Assembly: GCF_019218635.1 (NCBI RefSeq)
Contig: NZ_JAHUZB010000003.1
Span: 186,001-250,000, forward strand
From: Enterococcus alishanensis
GTDB taxonomy: Bacteria; Bacillota; Bacilli; Lactobacillales; Enterococcaceae
Reading direction: 5' to 3'
Length of the DNA: 64,000 nucleotides
The notes under the pieces are model-generated. The model was not told the DNA's origin. It saw only the letters and a list, made by a program, of their open reading frames with translations, and did not search any database. Both the position numbers and the translations under genes were made by a program. How positions within the stretch are numbered: the first letter of the stretch is position 1; the number at the start of each line of letters is the position of its first letter. This document shows, in pieces, positions 8,201 to 16,255 of this stretch.

Positions 8201-10600
8201 AAGCAAAGCGGTTATGTCGATCATGATGGTCTGTTTGTTTTTTACATGCCAGTTGCTAAAGAAGGAATCCAGTCAGATTGGAATCCTGAACGAATAAATG
8301 AATTTTCTTTAGAGCTTACTGGCCCGGTTAAAATTACCAGCTCTTTAGGAATCAATTATCAAGTTCGTTATACCACTGCAACCGAGAATTTTGATAATCG
8401 AGGAACCGGATTTAACGGTCCAGCAGGTTACGCCGATTATCTTACTTACGATGAAATTGAGAGTAACAGTCAGCTAGATCAAGTAACAATGGTCAAAGTG
8501 GTGGCTGAATTAACGGCCGGTCAAGAGCATGTCATTCCTTTTGGAGAAGTGATGAATGCTCGGATGCCGCTTAAATTTGCAGAGAACAATTCGCAGGAAT
8601 TTGGTCAGTACACTGGACAAATAACCAATTGGCGTCCTTATGTTATTCAATCCTACACTGCGAATGGATTTAAAAACGATTATCGGAGTGCTGGCTCGGA
8701 AAAAACGGTACGGATTCGATATCGTCCTGAAGAGCAAGTTCGAGATATATGGGCTTATAATGAAAATGATTATCAAGGTGGGGTTGCTCCTGGTGGAGAA
8801 ATCTTATCGAAACAGACCAGCGTTAAGTTGCCTGACTTTAACAAAAATTTTAATCTTGAACTGAATAAATTTAATAATGATAGCTTAATCAATATGAATT
8901 TGGCAACCGTTACGGATATTGTAACTACGCCCAATCGACCTGTTTCTTATGGAAACACTACTTTTGCTTTTGCAACAGATTTAAATGGCACAGGAAATTT
9001 AACGAATCCCGATATTTACCAAGCGTATGGAACGAGTGGACAAAATATTCAATTGGGCGCTACTACTTCTAGTGGTAATGCTCTGCGTTATCAAATATAT
9101 AATGCCGATAATATTAATGATCCTTCAGGTAATCGACAATTAAGGGTGACTTATCACTCAATTGATGGCAATGGCAAGCCAACTGATGATGTCGCCTTCA
9201 CGGTTCTTTTAAATATTAAACGTAAAGTTTCTGCGGTGGAGGCGGAGACAGCTCTAATCGCCGGGAAGGTCTATCGTGAATTTCCAAATTTAGCGTCTAA
9301 TATTAAGACTACTTTAACTGATGGTGCTTTTACGACACAGTTTGCTTTGGAGGCACAAAATTTTCCAACATTTAGTGGCAAGGATGCTTCGGTATTTTTA
9401 GTCTTTGGTGATGAAAATGTGGGCGCAGGTTTACCGCCAGATGGAAGTTTCTTGTTAAAGGTACAATCAAGTTATGAAGACAATGGCGAGAAAAAATTAG
9501 TGACGCCAGAGTATTTTTACTACAAAAATAAATCGGGTAGCACCCAACAAGAAATTTCTTTGACAGAATTTACAAAAATGGGTACCGATCAGAAAATGAC
9601 CTTAGCTGATATTGACCGACAAATAGAAGCCGTTAGAAAAACTGGGATGGTAAACGGTAAGTTATCTTATTTGATTGTGAGTGATTTTGCTAATGGTCAC
9701 GCTGAGGAAGTCAGTGAAAATACAATTAACCTAAAATACGAAATAGATGATGGATCTAATGCACCACAAACAGCACCAAAATATTCAATTGAAGCTAAAC
9801 GAAAAATTTCTAGCGCTATCACTAAGCCAGCAATTAATCAGGTTTATGAGCAATCAGAAGCGATTGAAGTTGATGGACGGTTTGAATTAGATAGCTTAGG
9901 AACAGTTATTGATGCTTATAATTTGAATAAATCACTAGGACTGAATGTTAGGTTATTGAAAGATGGGCAAGCGATTGATTGGCCACAAGGGACTTTGCTT
10001 GATAATAACGGTGAAATTATCACACCGCGGGTGATTAATAGCGATTTGCAATTTATTTATCCAGTTGCAGCAATTGGAAATACTAACAGCATAGCTTATG
10101 ATTTTTCAATTATAACTGAGATGCTACCGTTAGCTGTTGGTGACTATTCGTTAGAAGTTACTAGTCTGAAGAGTTTATCGACAACTCATCCACTAAATGG
10201 TGATAGTATTTCCAAAATGATGATTTCATTTACGGTTAAGGCAAAAGTACCAACTGGTTTGCGAGTTCATTCAGATTTAAAACGACGAGTTATTTACAAT
10301 CAAACTAGCAATCAAAAGACTCAGTTGACCTTAGCATATGAAAACTTGACAACAATTGAGGCTGTACTAGAGAAAAAAAATAGTCTTGGAAATTATGAAG
10401 TTATACCCAATACAGCTGATATTATTACTAGCCCATTGACTGTAGCTATTAGTGATACCAATTTAGATATAAAATTTAACACAATAGAAGCGAGTGACAA
10501 TGGTGAGTATCGAATTTCTTTTACAGGATATAGGGACTCAGAAAAAGTAGTTGCGACAGCATGGACATTTATTGTGTGGGATCAGCCGACAAATAATTAA
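5285..10600 (+). CDS. Giant secreted surface protein (1771 residues)
   Basis: Begins with GTG after GGGGGAAG and has a classical signal peptide: KKNKKLK, hydrophobic LFLMAGLLIVFPIINCG, likely cut after VAFA near residue 29. An acidic, Ser/Glu-rich linker runs to about residue 80. The rest is long, beta-rich and rich in Asn, Tyr, Thr and Gly, with many adhesin-like stretches. I see no LPXTG motif, no C-terminal membrane segment, no GW or LysM module and no long exact repeat; it ends in AWTFIVWDQPTNN. How it stays on the cell is therefore not visible, and the two anchored proteins encoded just upstream are candidate partners. It could be an adhesin, a matrix protein or a fibre subunit. No catalytic motif was recognised. 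Confidence 0.75.
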   Translation: MKKNKKLKLFLMAGLLIVFPIINCGVAFAETFTTKTVESVKKNEQDTTEHSAESDSAIDKDLPVVEIPEAAESTDEIVPQATDVPFSASLGEMNNGEVKLREADDTTEKANVKWELLKNDGYIFSLRLDGYVPSTTPSTRQIEVKIPQGVIVTLADLQRIVQENTNVTACDVVDKSATVVYQFDTNFKQSVFVDQYNGNNNFSQNQVTDGTIVFSIAPVATTVGFSFNLIPNYEDASSNSPNYWTGVSGDSLTRNQPINVKLLDDQTVVKDLVLDDIVIPSTVNYSVVTGDPSVSGSTKPGSQVLDQAMQMYIQPRVRNSERDSDNAYYMGNVSFHAYLPYKKLATGKYLSATLDTANMNQWIADITTRNGGNEKLRYKQERQTDGRIILTYYFVDQTQEYLLRVMNLQMFYSYPSAVNENGDRFETGDTIFYTNQNLGRTFHNYFYDENGNRELRKREVVSLGDSSATMTISGDQLELAYLNGSPNLLYSTVSTKGTESTALLGYSLLTNRSTAQGNVKVNYQFDTGNTWNYGVTTVQYWTVDTNYSDGTITRGRDYTYSFDFVLQEKGTNQTISGRYDLKPSEEYKNVKITKSNGRPANLLGYANERYYYYVNREMLAKGLSTTDKQAFNDSGEYYIKDLSYNMYISASGTSSYISGDTGRPRESGGQYYGYTFGEIGDQATARFNIVDPADNTKELLTKRDYRTRIIKSSLSETTLDLTLLLDNQMTVKNEAGVKLTELTEPVGIGEKLSVSAIGIPCFYPYGATNYAPDPVFIIRTPVDFDLYTESIRVTQGGEVLDRTIEPLGTLSDGSKIYYVKPENGKGMGYYDESRELIGGLIQIDYDMEVNHTVRGGSIGYRELLFIADEQLQNGGSGSYASYRVNDTFGVNERLKSYGKTPSTKINSNLYGLMTCGGDPRFNTITAEVDKQLSNELIGTGTTEITDPLNIENGGVLDKKDATFDLSFTMSNTKQSGYVDHDGLFVFYMPVAKEGIQSDWNPERINEFSLELTGPVKITSSLGINYQVRYTTATENFDNRGTGFNGPAGYADYLTYDEIESNSQLDQVTMVKVVAELTAGQEHVIPFGEVMNARMPLKFAENNSQEFGQYTGQITNWRPYVIQSYTANGFKNDYRSAGSEKTVRIRYRPEEQVRDIWAYNENDYQGGVAPGGEILSKQTSVKLPDFNKNFNLELNKFNNDSLINMNLATVTDIVTTPNRPVSYGNTTFAFATDLNGTGNLTNPDIYQAYGTSGQNIQLGATTSSGNALRYQIYNADNINDPSGNRQLRVTYHSIDGNGKPTDDVAFTVLLNIKRKVSAVEAETALIAGKVYREFPNLASNIKTTLTDGAFTTQFALEAQNFPTFSGKDASVFLVFGDENVGAGLPPDGSFLLKVQSSYEDNGEKKLVTPEYFYYKNKSGSTQQEISLTEFTKMGTDQKMTLADIDRQIEAVRKTGMVNGKLSYLIVSDFANGHAEEVSENTINLKYEIDDGSNAPQTAPKYSIEAKRKISSAITKPAINQVYEQSEAIEVDGRFELDSLGTVIDAYNLNKSLGLNVRLLKDGQAIDWPQGTLLDNNGEIITPRVINSDLQFIYPVAAIGNTNSIAYDFSIITEMLPLAVGDYSLEVTSLKSLSTTHPLNGDSISKMMISFTVKAKVPTGLRVHSDLKRRVIYNQTSNQKTQLTLAYENLTTIEAVLEKKNSLGNYEVIPNTADIITSPLTVAISDTNLDIKFNTIEASDNGEYRISFTGYRDSEKVVATAWTFIVWDQPTNN

Positions 10601-10614
10601 AAAATCTGAGAATG

Positions 10615-10646
10615 AAAAAAAGCTGCGACCCGCGTCGCAGCTTTTT
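10615..10646. terminator. Bidirectional terminator
   Basis: AAAAGCTGCGAC and GTCGCAGCTTTT pair perfectly around a short CCGC loop, with A and T runs on the two sides. It serves both the surface operon and the convergent dioxygenase gene, whose stop codon lies at its edge. Confidence 0.9.
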
Positions 10647-11616
10647 ATTCGTGTCTTTGTTCGGCCAATGTAGCTTCAGTTTGTGCTCTAATATCACTTA
10701 GATAATGGGGCAAATATAAAGGAATATCTTCAAAATGAGTACTTTGATTTTCATAGGCAGATGGATCGATACTGCCTTCAGCCGTGGCAATCTCAATTAA
10801 TAATTGATTGGGCTCACGATAATATATAGATTTGAAAAATTCTCGGTCTTTTACTCCAGAATTACGAAAATTCTTGGCTTGAATTTGCTGATCAATCGCT
10901 TCAAGCTCTGCTAAATTTTCGACACCAAAAGCGACATGGTGAATGCCACCGATACCTTGCACAGCAATTTCATTTTTGATATCTTGGATGATGTGTACTT
11001 CTTGATAGAAGTGACTGTTTTGGTTACCTAAGATAATTACTTCGTTTTGGCTAGTGAAGAATTTGGTACGATTAATTTCTTCCCAACCAGCTTGCAGTAA
11101 TTCTGTTTTGGTGGCTTCGGCATATTGAACGCGCATCTGAATAGCTCCGATGCCAACGATTGCGTGCTCTATAGGGATGATGCCACTATCGTAAGGGAAA
11201 AAGTTTTCACGACTTTCAAAATCTTTTAAGGCAACCAAAGCCATTTGAGTATTATCTGGCGCATCAAAGCGTAGAATTGGTGCACCATTAAATTCTTCAA
11301 TACCATATTGGCAAACGTCATGCTCTTCTAAGTAATTTTCCCAAAATTTTAAAGATTCAACAGAGGGTACTTTTAAAACAGTTCGTTCCAAAGTATTGGT
11401 ACCAAAAGATTGTTCTTTTCCTTCAGAAATCTCAAAAAAAGTTAACTCAGTACCGACTCGTTGTTGGTCATCGGAGAAAAAGAGGTGGTACATACTGTGA
11501 TCATCTTGATTGATCGTTTTTATTAGCAGTTTCAATCCTAATAGATTATGATAAAAGTTGAAAGTAGGTTTTACATAACGATTAATAATTGAAATATGAT
11601 GAATTTTTACAGACAT
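10645..11616 (-). CDS. Ring-cleaving dioxygenase, VOC family (MhqO-like)
   Basis: A 323-residue protein of two vicinal-oxygen-chelate modules. The first begins IHHISIINRYVKPTFNFYHNLLGL. The second holds GIGGIHHVAFGVENLAEL with its metal-binding His, and a late Glu lies in NQLLIEIATAEG. This is the layout of the MhqA/MhqO/MhqE proteins of Bacillus that are thought to open quinone-derived rings. Start chosen at ATG 11616 with AAAGGAC upstream. The divergent neighbour is an MhqD-like hydrolase, the partner seen in quinone-stress operons, but no MarR-type MhqR repressor is nearby. Confidence 0.85.
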   Translation of the reverse strand: MSVKIHHISIINRYVKPTFNFYHNLLGLKLLIKTINQDDHSMYHLFFSDDQQRVGTELTFFEISEGKEQSFGTNTLERTVLKVPSVESLKFWENYLEEHDVCQYGIEEFNGAPILRFDAPDNTQMALVALKDFESRENFFPYDSGIIPIEHAIVGIGAIQMRVQYAEATKTELLQAGWEEINRTKFFTSQNEVIILGNQNSHFYQEVHIIQDIKNEIAVQGIGGIHHVAFGVENLAELEAIDQQIQAKNFRNSGVKDREFFKSIYYREPNQLLIEIATAEGSIDPSAYENQSTHFEDIPLYLPHYLSDIRAQTEATLAEQRHE

Positions 11617-11656
11617 ACAAACAGTCCTTTCACAAATAATTGGAGGTAATCTTATC

Positions 11657-12238
11657 ATGACATATTTTTTTCAAAAAGGCACCAATAAACAACTAATTGT
11701 CGCTTTTCACGGAACCGGCGGTAACCAGTACCAATTGTTAACTACTACGGCAGCGTTATTTCCTGAAGCGAGCTTAGTTAGTTTCCTAGGTAACGTGGGT
11801 AAGGCTGAAAATCGCCGTTTTTTTGCTCCCACTAAAAATGGGCAACTAGATCGTACAGAATTTGATGGTCGCACCCTTGAATTTATTGAAAATGAATGGC
11901 CTCAGATTGAGACAACCGACTATGAAGAAATTATTTTTATCGGTTATTCTAATGGTGCCAACTATATTTTAGGTTTATTAGAGAAGAACCCAGCGATTGC
12001 GGACACCGTGATTTTACTGCACCCGAGCGATTTGAATTATCAATTTGTTGGGCTAAGAGAGACACCCCGTATTTTATTAACAACAGGTTCACAAGATGAG
12101 TTAAGTTTAGCTGGAGATTTGGTGAAGTTAGAAAAACAGTTGGAAAATCATTTTACTGATGTCGAATTATTGATTGTTGATGGTGGGCATGGATTAGAAG
12201 CGGAAGAAATTACCAGGTTAAAGAAATATTTTAAATAA
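11657..12238 (+). CDS. Alpha/beta hydrolase, MhqD-like carboxylesterase
   Basis: A 193-residue hydrolase of the YvaK/MhqD/phospholipase-carboxylesterase type. The oxyanion loop is HGTGGN (18-23), the nucleophile elbow GYSNGAN has Ser98, an acid lies in GSQDE (Asp147), and His178 lies in DGGHGLE. GGAGGTAATCTTATC precedes the ATG. It is transcribed away from the MhqO-like dioxygenase with only 40 bp between the two start codons. By analogy it would work in detoxifying quinones or similar electrophiles; the true substrate is unknown. Confidence 0.85.
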   Translation: MTYFFQKGTNKQLIVAFHGTGGNQYQLLTTTAALFPEASLVSFLGNVGKAENRRFFAPTKNGQLDRTEFDGRTLEFIENEWPQIETTDYEEIIFIGYSNGANYILGLLEKNPAIADTVILLHPSDLNYQFVGLRETPRILLTTGSQDELSLAGDLVKLEKQLENHFTDVELLIVDGGHGLEAEEITRLKKYFK

Positions 12239-12254
12239 AATAGGACAACTACTT

Positions 12255-12287
12255 AAAAGTGTAAGACTAGAAAGTTTTACACTTTTT
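12255..12287 (+). terminator. Rho-independent terminator after the hydrolase gene
   Basis: AAAAGTGTAA at 12255-12264 pairs with TTACACTTTT at 12277-12286, with a T-rich tail. Confidence 0.8.
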
Positions 12288-12312
12288 CTATAGATAAAAA
12301 GGTGAGTGGAAA

Positions 12313-13767
12313 ATGCTACTGCGAGACTTATTGAATAATTATGAAAAGAGACAGTTGCAGGCATTGGATTTGTTATTACGTCGTCCATACACAACAAGCC
12401 AACTATGCCAAGCTTTACATGTTTCGCGAGATACAGTAAAAGAAGACTTAATCCAGCTTAAAGCGTATGAAAAAACTGTCAATGCGAAAATCTCAATGGA
12501 GAAAATCAACGGTTATTATCATATTAAATCTTTTGGAAAACTTTCAAATACTGAAATTAATCACTATTTTTTACAACATTCATTAAGTTATGAAATTTTG
12601 ATATACATATTATTACATGGGGAATACCAATTAGACATAATGAGCACAGATTTAAATACCTCAGTGGCAACAGTGATTCGAAAGATTCGACAGTTAAACC
12701 AAATATTAAAAGAGTTTGAATTGACGATTGCAGGGGGGAAAGTGCATGGAACTGAGCTGCAAATCAGATATTTTTACTATCTTCTAATCTGGTACAGTAA
12801 AGACTACCAACAAAAAAAAGAGCTTTATTTAGGGTACAGCGGTAATCTGATACAACAACTTAGAGTAGATTTAAATTTTGTATTGTCTGAGCAAGAAGAA
12901 ATTAAACAGAGTATCTGGTTTTATGTTACTAAGAAAAGATTTGAAAATAGACAAATATCAGATCAGTCAGTTTCTTTGGAAAAAAAATATCCGCCAAAAA
13001 TTATTACTGGGCTTGAAAGTATTCTCGAGTCCCATTACAAAAATAACGGTATTTTTTGGGATGAACAAGAAACAATTTCCTATCAATTATTCTTGTTTGT
13101 GACGACTGAAATTTATGAAAACAAAGACAAATTTTTAGAATTATATCAAAAGAACATTGATTACTTAACGGCATTAAAAGTGACTAATGACGAAGTCTCT
13201 GAAAAATTATGGGAAAATTTAATGATTCAACGGACTAGTTTGCTAAAAGAACTGTTAGATATGACCATTTTTAAAATTAACTTGTGGGGTTACTATTTTC
13301 CAGGATTCATCGATATTTTCCAATACGAAATGAAAAGTACCAGTCAACCAGTGAAAAAAAGAGTAGACGCAGCGATGAAAGTGGTTGAAAAAAGATTGCA
13401 GATCGATTCTCAAGGCAATGGGCAAATGATGGCGAAATATTTTGGTGCTTTATTAGAAAATAATATTAAAGCAACTGGTTTTTCTTTGACAGTTGCCTAC
13501 AATACTGGTTGGGATGATTTTATTACCGAAGAAAAAATAAGAAATATTTTATCCAGTATCGAATGGACAGTAAATCTGAAAATCATGCGCTATGAAGAGG
13601 GGAAAAGCTTTGATGTGATTTTATCAGACAGCAATCGAGATTTTGAAGGTATACCCTCAGAAAGAATCTATATTTTGTTGTCCCTAGTTTTTGGGTTAAA
13701 TGTTGACCGACAAGAATTGAGTCAATTTATTAAGACTCATTATGAGAATAAATTAGAAGGTGTGTAG
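12313..13767 (+). CDS. Mga-like transcriptional regulator
   Basis: A 484-residue regulator. The first helix-turn-helix is at about residues 28-50 (TSQLCQALHVSRDTVKEDL) and a second at about 108-130 (STDLNTSVATVIRKIRQL). A long helical middle (PRD/Mga-like) follows, and a C-terminal part that looks like a IIB-type fold (KIMRYEEGKSFDVILSDSN). This is the plan of Mga, AtxA and related PTS-influenced regulators. AAAAGGTGAGTGG precedes the ATG. It stands alone between terminators, so its target is not evident; the surface operon 2 kb upstream and the lipoprotein downstream are possible but unproven. Expression would be expected to answer to sugar status. Confidence 0.8.
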   Translation: MLLRDLLNNYEKRQLQALDLLLRRPYTTSQLCQALHVSRDTVKEDLIQLKAYEKTVNAKISMEKINGYYHIKSFGKLSNTEINHYFLQHSLSYEILIYILLHGEYQLDIMSTDLNTSVATVIRKIRQLNQILKEFELTIAGGKVHGTELQIRYFYYLLIWYSKDYQQKKELYLGYSGNLIQQLRVDLNFVLSEQEEIKQSIWFYVTKKRFENRQISDQSVSLEKKYPPKIITGLESILESHYKNNGIFWDEQETISYQLFLFVTTEIYENKDKFLELYQKNIDYLTALKVTNDEVSEKLWENLMIQRTSLLKELLDMTIFKINLWGYYFPGFIDIFQYEMKSTSQPVKKRVDAAMKVVEKRLQIDSQGNGQMMAKYFGALLENNIKATGFSLTVAYNTGWDDFITEEKIRNILSSIEWTVNLKIMRYEEGKSFDVILSDSNRDFEGIPSERIYILLSLVFGLNVDRQELSQFIKTHYENKLEGV

Positions 13768-13792
13768 CAAGTGAATGCTATACACCTTTTTT
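13757..13792 (+). terminator. Terminator overlapping the end of the Mga-like gene
   Basis: AAGGTGTGTAGCA pairs with TGCTATACACCTT around a GTGA-containing loop, followed by a T run. The stem includes the stop codon. Confidence 0.85.
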
Positions 13793-13810
13793 GTTATTTA
13801 AAAAATCAGA

Positions 13811-13844
13811 AAAAAGATAATCACTTTTTGTTTTTTTTTACGAT
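13811..13844 (+). repeat. Imperfect direct repeat, copy 1, upstream of integrase
   Basis: The stretch AAAAAGATAATCA, then CT, then TTTTG with a long T run, A and CGAT is repeated 92 bp downstream with few differences. The copies lie between a terminator and the integrase start and may be protein-binding sites. Confidence 0.6.
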
Positions 13845-13902
13845 TTATTGAGAACCTCAGGGCATAAAAATGTTTATAATGAATAAATGAGAAAATGTCT
13901 CT

Positions 13903-13935
13903 AAAAAGGTAATCATTTTGTTTTTTTTATACCGA
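13903..13935 (+). repeat. Imperfect direct repeat, copy 2, upstream of integrase
   Basis: AAAAAGGTAATCA followed by TTTTG, a T run and ACCGAT matches copy 1 apart from one substitution, a 2-base gap and small changes near the end. A weaker third echo (T run, then TTCCGAT) lies at about 13996-14017. Confidence 0.6.
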
Positions 13936-14039
13936 TGCTTGATTAAAAAATAATGGATTGATAAAAATTACAAATTATTGTAAAGATACGGAGTGTTTTT
14001 TTAAAATTTTATTCCGATAGTATTTAAGGAGGATATTCC

Positions 14040-15155
14040 ATGACACAAATAGGGGAAAATATTTATAGGAGAAAAGATGGTCGCTGGGAAGGGCGCTATA
14101 TCAAAGATAGAACTGAAGCAGGGAAAATAAAATACGGCTATATTTATGGTCCAACTTTTCAACAAGTGAAAGAAAAACTAAAGACGCAATCCACTCGTTA
14201 TCAAAAGCCGAAAGCTTCTGATGATGATAATCAGATGAAGCTAATCGAGTGGATTGAAATTTGGCTGAATGAAAACAAAGAATATTTAAAACCTTCCACA
14301 AGAGATAGCTATGTATTTAAAATGAATCAATATATTATTCCTTACCTGGGAGAGCTGGAATTAAACGAGTTATCTAACGCAACAATTCAGACATTGGTTA
14401 ATCAATTACAGCGGGAAGGCCGCTCTACTAGTACCTTGCGGGTCACGTTTGGAATCTTAAAAAGATGCTTAACTGCTGCAGTAGTAAGTGAAATATTACT
14501 TCAGTCACCTTACCAAAAAATAGTTTTTCCCAAGGCTAAAGCTAATAATATTCATGCATTAAGCCGTTGGGAACAAAAGAAATTGGAAATGGTAGTGAAA
14601 AGCGATGGCGCCTTACCTAGTTTTGCAGTTTTACTTGCCTTGCGAACGGGTATGCGTATCGGTGAAATAGCGGCTTTACACTGGCAGGATATTGATTTTA
14701 GCGACAATAAAATATTTGTCCGACATACAATTACTCGAGTAAACTCACCAAAACAAGGGAATAAAAAAACAAATTTGACGATTTCTACACCTAAAACACT
14801 CTCGTCTCTTAGAGAAATTCCAATTAGTTCACAATTAAAAGCCGAGTTGCTTAAATATAAAAAACAAACACCAATCCACGAATTTATTTTTTCCAATTCT
14901 CCAAAACCCTATGATCCAAGACTGCTAACCTACTATTTTCATAAAATCAGAAGAACAGCAGACCTAGAACACATTACGTTCCACCAACTTCGTCACACTT
15001 TTGCAACTCGTTGTTTAGAATCAAAGGCTGATATAATGTCAGTTAGTGCAATTTTGGGTCACGCTTCTACCCAGATGACATTGGATATTTATGCTGATTC
15101 ATTATTTGATGAACGGCGAAAAACGTTGGCAAAAATGGAGAAATCATTACAATAA
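14040..15155 (+). CDS. Tyrosine recombinase / phage-type integrase
   Basis: A 371-residue site-specific recombinase. An N-terminal arm-binding region (GENIYRRKDGRWEGRY) is followed by a SAM-like core-binding domain (about 65-155) and a catalytic domain. The active-site set is complete: Arg206 in TGMRIGE, His315-x2-Arg318 in HQLRH, His341 in GHAS, and Tyr351 in DIYADS. AAGGAGG lies before the ATG. It should be active. No excisionase, repressor, relaxase or phage structural gene accompanies it, and no tRNA target is visible, so it is either a lone domesticated recombinase or the last trace of an element. Confidence 0.92.
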   Translation: MTQIGENIYRRKDGRWEGRYIKDRTEAGKIKYGYIYGPTFQQVKEKLKTQSTRYQKPKASDDDNQMKLIEWIEIWLNENKEYLKPSTRDSYVFKMNQYIIPYLGELELNELSNATIQTLVNQLQREGRSTSTLRVTFGILKRCLTAAVVSEILLQSPYQKIVFPKAKANNIHALSRWEQKKLEMVVKSDGALPSFAVLLALRTGMRIGEIAALHWQDIDFSDNKIFVRHTITRVNSPKQGNKKTNLTISTPKTLSSLREIPISSQLKAELLKYKKQTPIHEFIFSNSPKPYDPRLLTYYFHKIRRTADLEHITFHQLRHTFATRCLESKADIMSVSAILGHASTQMTLDIYADSLFDERRKTLAKMEKSLQ

Positions 15156-15196
15156 AAAAAGACGCCATTAGTAAAATTTACTAGTGACATCTTTTT
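15156..15196. terminator. Bidirectional terminator between integrase and lipoprotein genes
   Basis: AAAAAGACGCCATTAGTAAA pairs with TTTACTAGTGACATCTTTTT with two C-A mismatches and one G-T pair, flanked by A and T runs. Confidence 0.85.
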
Positions 15197-15198
15197 GA

Positions 15199-16185
15199 CT
15201 AATAGCCCATTCCACGAAGAGTTTCGGTAATAAAATCTTGGTAGTCTGAATATTCCGTCATTAAATTTGTGGCTGCAAAGTTAACAGCTGCTGGAGTACT
15301 TTGCACACTATTTGGATCGCCGCCTTCAGCTGCAATTTGTTGCTGGTATTGTATAGCATCTGCTTCTGCTTGATTTAAGCGGTTGACAATATCTGCTCGA
15401 ATTGTGTCGCCCGCAGGAACTTGTGATGGTTGGTTAATAATATTTTGGCCAGCATAAGTCACAGTGAAACCATAAAGCGCCCGCTGATCGCCAAAATTTG
15501 AGAAGACATTACTAAAAGTCGTTGTTGCTCCCGCCACTAGTTCGCGACTTTCTTGATAGTTTGCACCGATTGTATCGGCGCCATAAGTTTTATCTGCATA
15601 AATAAAGCCAAATTGTCCAGAATTTACTCGAATGGCTTTATTGGTTTGATTGGTGACAGTAATACTAACGTTAGAAGTAGAATCAGCCCCACCATTGCTC
15701 AAACTAAAGCTAGCCGCCAAATCATTACCTGTGGCATCAGACGTAGTTGTTTCCGATGTTTTAGTCACTTTAGAAGAGCTGGTAACGGTTTCTAGGCCAT
15801 CATAAATATTTTTCAAACGTTTGAAAGCCATATTTTTTTTATCCAATAACAAGTTGGAACGCTCAATCGTGTCTTTGATTTCGTCTGTTTGATTGTCGTC
15901 TTGTAATTGGATAACTTCTTGGAGTAATTTTATTCCTTTAATGTCTTTTCGAATCCGATTTTTATTAGCACCGTCGTGATTCAATGCACTTTGCAAGGCT
16001 TTAATCGCTTGTTTATATTTTTTTTGATTGTAAAACTTTTGCGCACGTTTTACATAAGTATCGATATCTATTTGAGAAGAACTAATTGTAGTTGTACTCT
16101 CTGTTGTTTCTGCGCGATTCCCACAAGCGCTTAATGTAAACAGAGCCAACAAACTCATTAAAAAAAGCAGCCTTTTCTTCATCAT
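15199..16185 (-). CDS. Putative lipoprotein with helical repeat and DUF4352-like domain
   Basis: A 328-residue lipoprotein: basic start, hydrophobic stretch, and lipobox LSAC with Cys21. A Thr/Ser linker follows, then a helical TPR-like part (YVKRAQKFYNQKKYKQAIKALQSAL, about 44-70). After a second Ser/Thr linker a beta-rich domain (about 155-245) contains SNVSITVTNQTNKAIRVNSGQFGF, like the extracellular immunoglobulin-fold DUF4352/telomeric-repeat-like domains of Firmicute lipoproteins. Function unknown; it should sit on the outer face of the membrane. It converges on the integrase. Confidence 0.75.
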   Translation of the reverse strand: MMKKRLLFLMSLLALFTLSACGNRAETTESTTTISSSQIDIDTYVKRAQKFYNQKKYKQAIKALQSALNHDGANKNRIRKDIKGIKLLQEVIQLQDDNQTDEIKDTIERSNLLLDKKNMAFKRLKNIYDGLETVTSSSKVTKTSETTTSDATGNDLAASFSLSNGGADSTSNVSITVTNQTNKAIRVNSGQFGFIYADKTYGADTIGANYQESRELVAGATTTFSNVFSNFGDQRALYGFTVTYAGQNIINQPSQVPAGDTIRADIVNRLNQAEADAIQYQQQIAAEGGDPNSVQSTPAAVNFAATNLMTEYSDYQDFITETLRGMGY

Positions 16186-16255
16186 CTCACATCCTGTTCA
16201 GTTTTTCTTACCTTAAATGTACCATAAACTAAACAAGGATGAACGAATATTTTTA

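Noticed and set aside
10500-10600. WxL or LPXTG cell-wall anchor at the end of the giant protein
   Set aside because: The end reads AWTFIVWDQPTNN. Neither W-x-L pair nor LPXTG with hydrophobic tail is present.
13811-15196. Prophage or integrative element around the integrase
   Set aside because: No structural, replication, relaxase or excision genes lie on either side and both neighbours look like ordinary chromosomal genes; only the integrase itself is supported.
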